In this document: positions 1 to 7,406 of the stretch, in pieces
Position numbering within the stretch: position 1 is the first letter of the stretch
How the letters are laid out: each line of letters starts with the position of its first letter
NCBI GenBank assembly: GCA_009692785.1
Contig: SHYN01000006.1
Coordinates: 1 to 34,190, forward strand
Direction: 5' to 3'
DNA from: Chloroflexota bacterium
Lineage (GTDB): Bacteria; Chloroflexota; Limnocylindria; P2-11E
DNA: 34,190 nucleotides
Notes under the pieces: model-generated
What the model was told of the DNA's origin: nothing
Databases searched by the model: none
What the model saw: only the letters and a program-made list of their open reading frames with translations
Translations under genes and position numbers: made by a program

Positions 1-2
1 CC

Positions 3-644
3 GGCGCGACGAGCCTCGTCGTCGTGGCCGACGAGCAGACCGCCGGACAGGGAACGCGGGGACGGACGTGGGATGCGCCCGCCGGCACGGCGCTCCTGTC
101 GTCGTGGGTCTGGCGTCCCTCGCCGCTGGATCCGGCGCTCATGAGTCTCCTCGCGGGGGTGGCTCTCGCGCGGGCCCTCGACGCGGTCGGCGTTCCCGGC
201 GCTCGCCTCAAGTGGCCGAACGACGTGCTGCTCGGTGAGCGCAAGGTCGCGGGCGTCCTGGCGCACGGCACCACCGATGCCTCTGGGGGCGAGCTCGTGG
301 TCGGCATCGGCATCAACGTCGGGCAGACCGCCTTCCCGGATGGGCTCGCCGGCCGGGCGACCTCTCTCGCCCTCGCCGGTCACGCGGTGGACCGGCTCGT
401 GCTTCTCGTCCGCCTCTCCACCGAGCTCGACCGGCTGGCGCCGACCGATGCCCGCGCCCCGGCGCTCGCGGAGTGGCGCGCACGGGCGACGCTGCTCGGC
501 CACGCCGTTCTCGTCCGCTCCGAGGGCCGCGCCGATCTCTCCGGGGTCGCACGGGACATTGGTGACGACGGTGCGCTCATCATCGAAACGGTCTATGGTC
601 ACGAGCATATTCACGCCGGGGAGGTCACCGTAGGTCATGAGTGA
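3..644 (+). CDS. birA: Biotin-protein ligase (BirA), 5'-truncated by window edge
   Basis: Biotin-[acetyl-CoA-carboxylase] ligase, which activates biotin as biotinyl-AMP and attaches it to the lysine of BCCP in the cytoplasm. The visible part has the biotin/ATP loop (ADEQTAGQGTRGRTW, a variant of the usual GRGRxGR), the KWPNDVLL motif with the catalytic-region lysine, RKVAGVL, and a C-terminal SH3-like segment ending in HAGEV. The frame is open to the left edge, so the GTG at 24 is internal and the true start lies upstream; whether an N-terminal DNA-binding domain exists cannot be seen. It overlaps the next gene by 8 nt. The location beside acetyl-CoA carboxylase genes fits its role in modifying BCCP. 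Identity is secure. Confidence 0.93.
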   Translation, partial: GATSLVVVADEQTAGQGTRGRTWDAPAGTALLSSWVWRPSPLDPALMSLLAGVALARALDAVGVPGARLKWPNDVLLGERKVAGVLAHGTTDASGGELVVGIGINVGQTAFPDGLAGRATSLALAGHAVDRLVLLVRLSTELDRLAPTDARAPALAEWRARATLLGHAVLVRSEGRADLSGVARDIGDDGALIIETVYGHEHIHAGEVTVGHE

Positions 645-1497
645 GAAGTTCGCGATCGTCGTCGATGGCACGGCCGGTGTTCCTGCGGACCTTCAGCGCG
701 AGCTCGGGCTTCACGTGCTGCCGCTGCATGTGAACTTCGGCGCCGAGTCGTTCACCGCCGGTCTGGACCTCACCGACGCCCAGTTCTACGCGCGGCTCCG
801 CGACCCCAAGTCGCCGCCGCCAACGACGTCGCAGCCGTCCATCGGCGAGGCGCGCGAGATCTTTGAGCGGTGCGCCGCGGAGAGCGACAGCAAGATCCTC
901 GTCCTCACCGTGGCGAACGAGCTGTCGGGCACGTACTCCGTCTGCAGCAGCACCGCGAAGCAGTTCATCGGCGCCCAGATCGAGGTCGTCGACATGCGCG
1001 GTCTCGCGGGTCAGATCGCTCTGGTGGGCAGCGCGTGCGCTCGCCTCCGGCGGAGCGGCGGCTCGTTCGCCGAGGCGACCGCGCTCGCGAAGCGGCTCGC
1101 AGGAACGGTCCACCTCCTCGCGGCGCTCGACACGCTCGAGCAGCTGAAGCGCTCAGGCCGGGCCTCGTCGATGCAGGCCCTCTTTGGCTCCATCCTTTCG
1201 CTCAAACCGATCCTCCAGGTGCGCGAGGGGAAGCTCGAGGCGATCGAGCGCGTGCGCACGCGCGACAAGGCAGTGGCCCGGCTCAAGGAGCTCATCGAGG
1301 CGCGGATCGCGCCCGGCTCGCGGGTCCGCTTCTGCGCGTTCCACACGAACGACCCCGACCGCGCGCACGCCTTTGGTGAATGGGCACAGGAGCGCTTCCA
1401 CTGCGTGGAGTACTGGATGAATGAGGTCGGCGCGGTGGTCGGCGCCCACGCCGGGCCCGGCGTCGTCGGCGCCTGCTTCTATCCCGCGACGGACTGA
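637..1497 (+). CDS. DegV/FakB-family fatty-acid-binding protein
   Basis: A 286-residue DegV-family protein. Members bind a long-chain fatty acid; in the FakAB system FakB presents it to the kinase FakA for phosphorylation. Visible signs are the N-terminal IVVDGTAGVP (family form IVTDSTADLP), the conserved TSQPS at residues 64-68 that contacts the fatty-acid carboxylate, and SGTY after it. The ATG at 637 overlaps the end of birA, with a GGGGAGG about 12 nt upstream. No FakA-type kinase is visible here. Position directly ahead of the acc/fab genes supports a lipid role (inference). A perfect hairpin forms around its stop codon. Confidence 0.88.
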   Translation: MSEKFAIVVDGTAGVPADLQRELGLHVLPLHVNFGAESFTAGLDLTDAQFYARLRDPKSPPPTTSQPSIGEAREIFERCAAESDSKILVLTVANELSGTYSVCSSTAKQFIGAQIEVVDMRGLAGQIALVGSACARLRRSGGSFAEATALAKRLAGTVHLLAALDTLEQLKRSGRASSMQALFGSILSLKPILQVREGKLEAIERVRTRDKAVARLKELIEARIAPGSRVRFCAFHTNDPDRAHAFGEWAQERFHCVEYWMNEVGAVVGAHAGPGVVGACFYPATD

Positions 1498-1510
1498 GGT
1501 CCGTCGCGGG
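1483..1510 (+). terminator. Perfect 12-bp stem-loop around the degV stop codon
   Basis: CCCGCGACGGAC (1483-1494) pairs perfectly with GTCCGTCGCGGG (1499-1510). The loop is TGAG, and its TGA is the degV stop codon. Only TT follows the stem, so it is not a classical U-tract terminator, but the stem is very stable. It sits between degV and accD (ATG at 1524) and could end or attenuate transcription of birA-degV, or act as an mRNA stabiliser or processing point. The structure is seen; the function is inferred. Confidence 0.6.
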
Positions 1511-1523
1511 TTAGCATCGTCGC

Positions 1524-2375
1524 ATGCGTCTGCGCATGCCCTTCCGTCGGGGGAAGACCGAATTCCCCTCGCACCTCTGGACGCAGTGTCCCAACTGCGG
1601 GGAGATGCTCTTCAACAAGCAGCTCGTGCGGAACCTCTCCGTCTGCACGAAGTGTGAGCATCACTTCAAGTTGGGCGCCAGGGAGCGGATCGCTCTGATC
1701 GTCGACAGTGACTCATTCACCGAGCGGGACGCCACGCTCGTTTCCGGCGACCCACTCGGCTTCACCGACAGCAAGGCCTACCCCGCGAGGATCATCGAAT
1801 CCCAGACGAAGACCGGCGAACGCGACGCGGTCATCACCGGCGATGCCTCGCTCGGCGGCGTGCCGATCACCCTCGCGGTCATGAACTTCGCGTTCATGGG
1901 AGGGTCGATGGGCGGTGTGGTGGGTGAGAAGATCACGCGCGCGGCCGAGCATGCGCTCAGCGCGCGCCGTCCCCTCATCATCGTCTCCGCGTCGGGCGGG
2001 GCGCGGATGCAGGAGGGAACGATCGCCCTCATGCAGCTCGCGAAGACTGTTGCCGCGCTCACCAGGCTTGGCGATGCGGGGTTGCTCTTTCTAAGCGTTC
2101 TCACGGATCCCACGACCGGCGGCGTCCTCGCCTCGTTCGCCTCACTCGGTGACATCATCCTCGCCGAGCCCGGCGCGCTCATCGGATTTTCGGGTGCGCG
2201 GGTGACCAGCGAGACGATCGGCGAGAAGCTCCCCATGGGCTTCCAGCGCGCCGAGTTCCTTCTCGAACGCGGGTTCGTCGATCAGGTGGTGCCGCGCGCC
2301 CAGCTGCGCGATCGGCTCGCGTTCTTCGTCGCCGCGTGTCGTCTGCCGGTCGCCGAACTGCGCTGGGGTCTCTAG
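1524..2375 (+). CDS. accD: Acetyl-CoA carboxylase carboxyltransferase subunit beta
   Basis: A 283-residue beta subunit of the carboxyltransferase, which with AccA moves the carboxyl group from carboxybiotin to acetyl-CoA to make malonyl-CoA. It has the N-terminal zinc ribbon (C22, C25, C41, C44: CPNC and CTKC), the crotonase-like core with SASGGARMQEG, and a TDPTTGGV segment. Length is normal for bacterial AccD. The ATG at 1524 lies 26 nt after degV. The TAG stop abuts the GTG start of accA with no gap, so the two subunits are probably made together. Confidence 0.96.
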   Translation: MRLRMPFRRGKTEFPSHLWTQCPNCGEMLFNKQLVRNLSVCTKCEHHFKLGARERIALIVDSDSFTERDATLVSGDPLGFTDSKAYPARIIESQTKTGERDAVITGDASLGGVPITLAVMNFAFMGGSMGGVVGEKITRAAEHALSARRPLIIVSASGGARMQEGTIALMQLAKTVAALTRLGDAGLLFLSVLTDPTTGGVLASFASLGDIILAEPGALIGFSGARVTSETIGEKLPMGFQRAEFLLERGFVDQVVPRAQLRDRLAFFVAACRLPVAELRWGL

Positions 2376-3302
2376 GTGCAGGCGGTAACGTCGGACGGCG
2401 GGGTCATCATCGATCCGGCGGCCCTGTCCGAGCGGCGCGGGAGCCCCTGGGACGCGGTGCGCCTCGCGCGAGATCAGCGCCGTCCGCATTCGATCGAGCT
2501 CATCGGCTCGGTCTTCGACCGGTTCCAGGAGCTCCACGGTGACCGGGGCTACCGCGATGATCCCGCGGTCGTCTGCGGCATCGGCGAGCTCGAAGGACGG
2601 GCGGTCGTCATCGTCGCCCAGCAGAAGGGCGCGTCGACCGACGAGAATATCGAACGGAACTTCGGCATGTCCTATCCGGAGGGCTACCGCAAGGCGATCC
2701 GCATGTATCGCCTTGCGGAGCGATTCCGCCTGCCGCTCATCACGCTCATCGACACGCCCGGCGCGTACCCGGGACCCGAGGCCGAGGAACGCGGGCAGGG
2801 GGAAGCGATCGCCAAGAGCATCCAGGTCATGAGCGTGTTGCGGACGCCGATCATCGCGGTGGTCATCGGCGAGGGGGGCTCCGGCGGGGCGCTCGCGCTC
2901 GGTGTCGGCGACGTCGTCCTCATGCTCGAGAACGCCGTCTACTCCGTCATCACGCCCGAGGGGTGCGCCGCGATCCTCTTTCGCAGCGCGGCGGAGGCCG
3001 AACGCGCCGCGATGGCGATGCGTCCTTCAGCGCCGGACCTCCTCGCGCTGGGTATCGTGGACGGGCTCGTCCCCGAGCCCGCGGGCGGGGCTCACACCGA
3101 CCACATCGTCATGAGCGCGAGCCTCAAGCGTGCGCTCGTCGCGCAGGTCGAGCGCCTCGACCGCGTGCCGCTCGCCGACCTCCTCTCGGCGCGGTACGAC
3201 CGCTTCCGCGCCATGGGCGTGTGGGTCGATCCCGGCGCCGGTGCTCTCGCGGAGCGGTCAAGGCCGTGGTGGCGCCGCATGCTCAATCGGGCGAGACTCT
3301 AG
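2376..3302 (+). CDS. accA: Acetyl-CoA carboxylase carboxyltransferase subunit alpha
   Basis: A 308-residue alpha subunit of carboxyltransferase, partner of AccD. It shows the early helical region (PWDAVRLARDQRRPHS), the GDRGYRDDPAVV segment, IDTPGAYPGPEAEERGQGEA and the oxyanion-loop region GEGGSGGALALGVGD, all typical of AccA. It starts with GTG immediately after the accD stop. The BCCP-like gene follows 3 nt after its stop. The C-terminal tail is arginine-rich (RPWWRRMLNRARL). Confidence 0.96.
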   Translation: MQAVTSDGGVIIDPAALSERRGSPWDAVRLARDQRRPHSIELIGSVFDRFQELHGDRGYRDDPAVVCGIGELEGRAVVIVAQQKGASTDENIERNFGMSYPEGYRKAIRMYRLAERFRLPLITLIDTPGAYPGPEAEERGQGEAIAKSIQVMSVLRTPIIAVVIGEGGSGGALALGVGDVVLMLENAVYSVITPEGCAAILFRSAAEAERAAMAMRPSAPDLLALGIVDGLVPEPAGGAHTDHIVMSASLKRALVAQVERLDRVPLADLLSARYDRFRAMGVWVDPGAGALAERSRPWWRRMLNRARL

Positions 3303-3305
3303 GTC

Positions 3306-3725
3306 GTGGCTGAGGCCGATCCCGTTCTCGCGCTCCTCGACGATCTCATCCGCCTCGCCCAGAGCTCGGTGGCGACCACGATCGAGGTCTCCTCCGACTC
3401 GTTCTCCCTTGCGGTCACCCGGGACGCCGTGAGCGAAGGTGTGACGTCCTCCTCCTCGTCGTCCGGTGTCCCCGCCGCCCGCCCCGGCATCGCCCCCGTG
3501 TCGGTCCAGCGGGTCCATGCGCCAGCGGTCGGCATCTTCAGCGCGATCCGCATCTGTGCTGTTGGCGACCGCGTCGCGCGCGGCGACGTCCTCGGCGCCG
3601 TACAGACGCTCGGACACATCGCGGAGATCGTCGCCCCTGCCGACGGCACCATCACCGAGGTCCTCGTCTCGGCCGGCGTGCCCGTCGAATACGGTCAGCC
3701 GCTCTTCGCGATCACCCTCGGCTGA
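3306..3725 (+). CDS. BCCP-like protein lacking the biotin-accepting lysine
   Basis: A 139-residue protein built like biotin carboxyl carrier protein: an N-terminal helix (VLALLDDLIRLAQSS), a Ser/Pro-rich linker (about residues 45-68) and a C-terminal biotinyl/lipoyl-type barrel (about 70-139). In normal BCCP the hairpin reads EAMK. Here, aligned with the canonical BCCP at 26776-27240, it reads QTLG (residues 100-103), with glycine at the lysine position. It therefore should not be biotinylated. It starts with GTG 3 nt after accA, is intact, and keeps the rest of the fold, so it looks maintained rather than decaying. It could be a structural part of the carboxylase or a regulator that competes with true BCCP (inference). 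Confidence 0.8.
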   Translation: MAEADPVLALLDDLIRLAQSSVATTIEVSSDSFSLAVTRDAVSEGVTSSSSSSGVPAARPGIAPVSVQRVHAPAVGIFSAIRICAVGDRVARGDVLGAVQTLGHIAEIVAPADGTITEVLVSAGVPVEYGQPLFAITLG

Positions 3726-3745
3726 TCAAAGGTCGGCGACCGAAC

Positions 3746-4660
3746 GTGAGCAGCATCGCGTGGCTCTTTCCGGGGCAGGGTGCGCAGGTCGTTGGGATGG
3801 GGAAGGCGCTCGCCCTTGGGCACCCGGTCGCCGCGCGCACTTTTGAGGAGGCGAACGACGCACTCGGGTTCGATCTCCGCACGCTCTGCTTCGACGGTCC
3901 GCAGGAGACCCTCGATCGGACCGTCAACGCGCAGCCGGCGCTCCTGGCCACGTCGATCGCCGCACTTCGCGCGGTCACCGGTGAGCGGGCGTTCGAGCCG
4001 CTGGGCGCCGCGGGGCACTCGCTCGGCGAGTTCACCGCGCTCGTCGCGGCGGGCGCGCTGGACTTTGGCGCGGCGCTCCGTCTGGTGCGTCGCCGCGGCG
4101 AGCTCATGCAGGCCGCGGACGAGTCGGGCGGGATGGCGGCGGTGCTTGGGCTCGATGCCGCCGCGGTCGACCGCGCGCTCGCGGAGACGGGACTTGTCGT
4201 CGCCAACGACAACGCTCCGGGCCAGGTGGTCGTCAGCGGGCCGCTCGCGTCGTTCGCGGATGCGACCGCGCGGCTCAAGGCCGCGGGTGCGAAGCGGGTG
4301 ATCCCGTTGCGGGTCTCGGGCGCCTTTCACTCGCCGGCGATGCGCGCCGTCGCCCCCGACCTCGCCGCCGTTCTCGCCGCCACGACCTTCCACCCTCTGC
4401 ACGTACCGGTCGTGGCAAACGTCGACGCGGAGCTGCACACGGAAGCGTCCGATTTCCGGTCACTTCTCGAGCGCCAGGTCTGGTCGCCTGTACGATGGGC
4501 GTCCGTCATGCGGCGCCTCGCCGGGGAGGGGGCGACGCTCTTCGTCGAGTTCGGTGCTGGCACCGTGCTCACCGGTCTTGCGAAACGGATCCTCCCCGAG
4601 GCGCGCACGGCCAACGTGTCCGATCCGGCGACGCTCGAGGAGGCACGCAACGTTGTTTGA
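3746..4660 (+). CDS. fabD: Malonyl-CoA:ACP transacylase
   Basis: A 304-residue FabD, which transfers malonate from CoA to acyl carrier protein to supply fatty acid elongation. Motifs are the N-terminal FPGQGAQVVGMG, the nucleophile elbow GHSLGEF with Ser92, and GAFHSPAM with catalytic His195. Start is GTG at 3746, 20 nt after the BCCP-like gene. Its last 8 nt overlap accC. Length and motif spacing are normal. Confidence 0.95.
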   Translation: MSSIAWLFPGQGAQVVGMGKALALGHPVAARTFEEANDALGFDLRTLCFDGPQETLDRTVNAQPALLATSIAALRAVTGERAFEPLGAAGHSLGEFTALVAAGALDFGAALRLVRRRGELMQAADESGGMAAVLGLDAAAVDRALAETGLVVANDNAPGQVVVSGPLASFADATARLKAAGAKRVIPLRVSGAFHSPAMRAVAPDLAAVLAATTFHPLHVPVVANVDAELHTEASDFRSLLERQVWSPVRWASVMRRLAGEGATLFVEFGAGTVLTGLAKRILPEARTANVSDPATLEEARNVV

Positions 4661-6011
4661 TAAGGTCCTCATCGCGAATCGAGGCGAGATCGCCGTGCGC
4701 GTCATCCGCGCGTGTCGCGAGCTCGGGATCCAGACCGTCGTCGCCTACAGCGAGGCGGACGCGCACTCGCTGGCTGTCCACCTTGCCGACGAGGCGATCT
4801 GCATCGGTCCCGCCGCGGCGCGGGGCTCGTACCTCAACATCCCGGCGATCATTTCGGCCGCGCTCATTTCCGGCGCGCAGGCCGTCCATCCCGGCTACGG
4901 ATTCCTGTCCGAGAACGCCGACTTCGCCGAGGTCTGCAGGGAGCACGGACTCGTCTTCATCGGACCGCCGCCGGAGGTCCTCGAGCGGTTCGGCGACAAG
5001 GCGGCAACCCGCGCGGCAATGCGCGAGTTCGGCATCCCGGTGATCCCCGGTTCCGAGGGTCCGGTCCGCACCGCATCTGAGGCGCTGCGGATCGCCGAGG
5101 CCATCGGCTACCCGGTCATGCTGAAGGCGCGGTCCGGAGGCGGCGGGCGCGGCATGCGGAAGGCGACTGCGACCGCGGACCTTCAGCGCATGTGGGACAC
5201 CGCGCGCGCCGAGGCGAAGGCATCGTTCGGTGATGACGGGATCTACCTCGAGCGATGCCTCGAGGGTGTGCGGCACGTCGAGGCGCAGATCCTCGTCGAC
5301 GCGCAGGGCACCGGGCTGTGCCTCGGTGAGCGCGAGTGCTCGATCCAGCGTCGCCACCAGAAGATGGTCGAAGAGGCGCCCTCCGCATCCATCAGCGAGG
5401 ATCTGCGGCAGCGCATCGCGCGGATGGCCGTCGAGGCCGCGGTGCACTTTGGCTATCGCGGCGTGGGCACGTTCGAGTTCCTTGTGGATGGCAATGGCGA
5501 CCCCTACTTCATCGAGGTCAACGCCCGGATCCAGGTGGAGCACACGGTGACCGAGGCGGTCACCGGGGTCGACCTCGTGAAGGAGCAGCTCTGGCTGGCC
5601 GCCGGCCGGCCCCTGTCGTTCAGCGAGGAGCAGATCTGGGTCAAGGGCCATGCGATCGAGTGCCGGATCAACGCTGAGGACTCGACCCAGAATTTCCAGC
5701 CGTCCACGGGTGTGCTCACGACCTGGCAGCCGCCCGGTGGCCCGGGCATCCGGATTGATACGCACTGCTTTCCGGGGTACGAGGTGCCGCCCTACTACGA
5801 CTCGCTCCTCGCCAAGGTCATCGCCTGGGGCCGCGATCGCGCCGAGGCCGTCGCACGGATGCAGCGCGCGCTCGACGAATTCACGATCGTCGGGGTCACC
5901 ACGAACATTCCCTCCCACAAGAAGATCCTCGGAAGCGATCTCTTCATCGCGGGTCAGGTCACGACGCACCTCATCGACACGGTCGGCATCGACGCGCTCG
6001 TCCGCCAGTGA
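4653..6011 (+). CDS. accC: Biotin carboxylase subunit of acetyl-CoA carboxylase
   Basis: A 452-residue biotin carboxylase, which carboxylates biotin on BCCP with ATP and bicarbonate. It begins MFDKVLIANRGEIAVR and has the ATP-grasp glycine loop (SGGGGRGMRK), CSIQRRHQKMVEEAPS and the catalytic VNARIQVEHTVTEA segment, plus a C-terminal domain of normal length. I chose TTG at 4653: GAGGAGG lies about 9 nt upstream, and the translation then starts exactly where family members do. An upstream extension in the same frame overlaps fabD and has no family similarity. It overlaps fabD by 8 nt, suggesting coupled translation. Confidence 0.95.
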   Translation: MFDKVLIANRGEIAVRVIRACRELGIQTVVAYSEADAHSLAVHLADEAICIGPAAARGSYLNIPAIISAALISGAQAVHPGYGFLSENADFAEVCREHGLVFIGPPPEVLERFGDKAATRAAMREFGIPVIPGSEGPVRTASEALRIAEAIGYPVMLKARSGGGGRGMRKATATADLQRMWDTARAEAKASFGDDGIYLERCLEGVRHVEAQILVDAQGTGLCLGERECSIQRRHQKMVEEAPSASISEDLRQRIARMAVEAAVHFGYRGVGTFEFLVDGNGDPYFIEVNARIQVEHTVTEAVTGVDLVKEQLWLAAGRPLSFSEEQIWVKGHAIECRINAEDSTQNFQPSTGVLTTWQPPGGPGIRIDTHCFPGYEVPPYYDSLLAKVIAWGRDRAEAVARMQRALDEFTIVGVTTNIPSHKKILGSDLFIAGQVTTHLIDTVGIDALVRQ

Positions 6012-6018
6012 GCTCAGG

Positions 6019-6498
6019 GTGACGGGAGCGGGTCCGCCCGCCTCCTCGCTGGTCGTGATCACGGCACCGCTGGACCGCGCCGGCATCGAGGCTCTCATCC
6101 CGCACCGCGACCCGTTCCTGCTCATCGATCGCGTGGTGGAGCTCGTGGCCGGCCTGAGCGCGGTCTCCGAGCACGACTTCACCGCGGACGAGTTCTTTCT
6201 CCGCGGCCATTTTCCCGGGAACCCGATCGTCCCCGGCGTCATCCTCGTCGAGTCGATGGCGCAGACCGCGAGCGTCGCGGCGATGGCGCACCCCGACTGG
6301 CGCGAGGGGCTCGGTCTCTTTGCCGGGATCGAGGAGATGCGATTCCGCCGGATCGTGCGGCCGGGCGAGACCGCGCGCTATGAGTCCGTGTTCGAGAAGA
6401 TGCGCCGTGGGTTCGCGCGGGCCAAGGTCCGCGCCACGGTGAACGGCGAGGTCGCGGCCGAGGGCGTGATCCTTGCGATCTTCCAGAAGAAGGCGTGA
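6019..6498 (+). CDS. fabZ: 3-hydroxyacyl-ACP dehydratase FabZ
   Basis: A hotdog-fold dehydratase of fatty acid synthesis. Motifs are IPHRDPFLLIDRVVEL, the active-site GHFPGNPIVPGVILVESMAQ with catalytic His and Glu, and the C-terminal RAKVRATVNGEV. The GTG at 6019 gives 159 residues; a GTG at 6055 gives 147, closer to the usual length, so the start is uncertain. It follows accC by 7 nt and ends the acc/fab run. A degraded copy of its last about 30 codons lies at 16718-16806. Confidence 0.93.
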   Translation: MTGAGPPASSLVVITAPLDRAGIEALIPHRDPFLLIDRVVELVAGLSAVSEHDFTADEFFLRGHFPGNPIVPGVILVESMAQTASVAAMAHPDWREGLGLFAGIEEMRFRRIVRPGETARYESVFEKMRRGFARAKVRATVNGEVAAEGVILAIFQKKA

Positions 6499-6980
6499 CC
6501 GCGGCACGCACCGTGCACGTTGTGGGCGTGCCCTGACCCGTGCTGGAGCCTTCCCCGCCGCACTCACCGGCTCGGCCGATCCCTCAGCGACCGTGCTCGT
6601 GGGCCTGCGCGACGTCGATCCAGGAGAGCGCGAGACGATCAGGCGCTCAGGCGTCCTCGCGCTGACGATGGCGGACGTCGATCGAAGCGGCATGGCGGCG
6701 GTCATGGCCCGCGCGATCGAGGTGGCCTCGCGCGGCGACGGCATCCACCTCTCGCTCGACATGGACGCGATCGATCCCGCTGAGGCGCCCGGTGTGGGCA
6801 CCGGTGCGCGGCGGTCTCACCTACCGCGAGGCACAGCTGGCGATGGAGCTCGTTGCGGCGACCGGCTTGCTCCGCTCGATCGAGATCGCCGAGGTCAACC
6901 CGATCCTCGACCGCGAGAATCGCACCGCCGCGCTCACGGTCGACCTCGTCGCGAGCGCGCTCGGCGCGACGATCCTCTGA
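6495..6980 (+). pseudogene. Arginase-family pseudogene
   Basis: A broken arginase/ureohydrolase. A GTG at 6495 overlapping the fabZ stop opens MTAARTVHVVGVP, a typical arginase N-terminus, and hits TGA at 6534. Immediately after, in another frame, the sequence resumes far into the family: VLVGLRDVDPGERE, then HLSLDMDAIDPAEAPGVGT with the metal-binding Asp-x-Asp. A second frame change near 6800 leads into PVRGGLTYREAQLAME and IAEVNPILDRENRTAAL, ending at 6980. About 130 residues, including the first metal site (GGDHS), are missing. One large internal deletion plus a later +1/-2 frameshift explain this. No function is expected. Confidence 0.82.
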
Positions 6981-7063
6981 CCAGAGGGGCGCAACGAGGA
7001 CCGCAGGTGCGGAGGATACTGATCGGCAAGAGGGCGCGGCTGGTCCGCGGAGGGAGAGTTGCA

Positions 7064-7270
7064 ATGCCGATCGGCTTCGGCGCGGGCGAGGTGATCTTCG
7101 TCCTGATCCTGGTGCTCGTCATCTTTGGCGCGGGAAGAGTGCCGAACGTCCTGACCCAGATGGGCCGCGGGGTCCGGTCGTTCCGCGAGGAAACCGCTGC
7201 GGTGAGCCCGCCCAGCAGCGCACCCGGCGCCGACCGACCGGAAGTGCGACCCGGACCACCGGTCCGCTGA
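7064..7270 (+). CDS. tatA: Sec-independent translocase protein TatA
   Basis: A 68-residue protein with one N-terminal membrane helix (VIFVLILVLVIFGAGRVPNV) followed by an amphipathic helix (LTQMGRGVRSFREET) and a short Pro-rich tail, the TatA/TatE plan. It forms the pore-like component that moves folded proteins carrying twin-arginine signals across the membrane. The ATG at 7064 has a strong GGAGGGAGAG upstream. The next gene encodes a twin-arginine Fe-S protein, so co-localisation with its cargo is likely meaningful. No tatC is in the window. Confidence 0.9.
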   Translation: MPIGFGAGEVIFVLILVLVIFGAGRVPNVLTQMGRGVRSFREETAAVSPPSSAPGADRPEVRPGPPVR

Positions 7271-7299
7271 GCGGTACGGGCCCAGGCGCCCGTCGCCGC
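7271..7299 (+). terminator. Candidate hairpin after tatA
   Basis: ACGGGC (7276-7281) pairs with GCCCGT (7288-7293) over a 6-nt loop, and the outer GCGG (7271-7274) pairs with CCGC (7296-7299) across a small bulge. It directly follows the tatA stop. There is no T-tract. It may separate tatA from the promoter candidate at 7338. Confidence 0.35.
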
Positions 7300-7337
7300 A
7301 CCGGGTGGGCAGAGGTTCCCCTCGTGACATGTCCCCT

Positions 7338-7366
7338 TTGCAGACCGGATGAGCTAGTGCTACGTT
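7338..7366 (+). promoter_or_regulatory. Candidate sigma70-like promoter for the molybdenum hydroxylase operon
   Basis: TTGCAG (7338-7343) and TACGTT (7361-7366) are spaced by 17 bp. The -35 has the key TTG and the -10 keeps T, A and final T. The predicted transcript would start near 7373, giving a leader of about 34 nt that contains the strong GGGAGGGGG ribosome site (7394-7402) before the ATG at 7407. This also argues against the upstream in-frame ATG at 7371 as the start. Confidence 0.45.
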
Positions 7367-7406
7367 CCTCATGCTTCCAATGAAGTCGCGCACGGGAGGG
7401 GGTCCC

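Noticed and set aside
4569-6242. 557-codon open frame on the minus strand across accC and fabZ
   Set aside because: It is antisense to two clearly conserved genes and has an Arg/Gly/Asp-rich composition typical of GC-rich shadow frames.
6792-6980. A possible intact 62-residue gene
   Set aside because: It is the C-terminal part of the broken arginase in its shifted frame.
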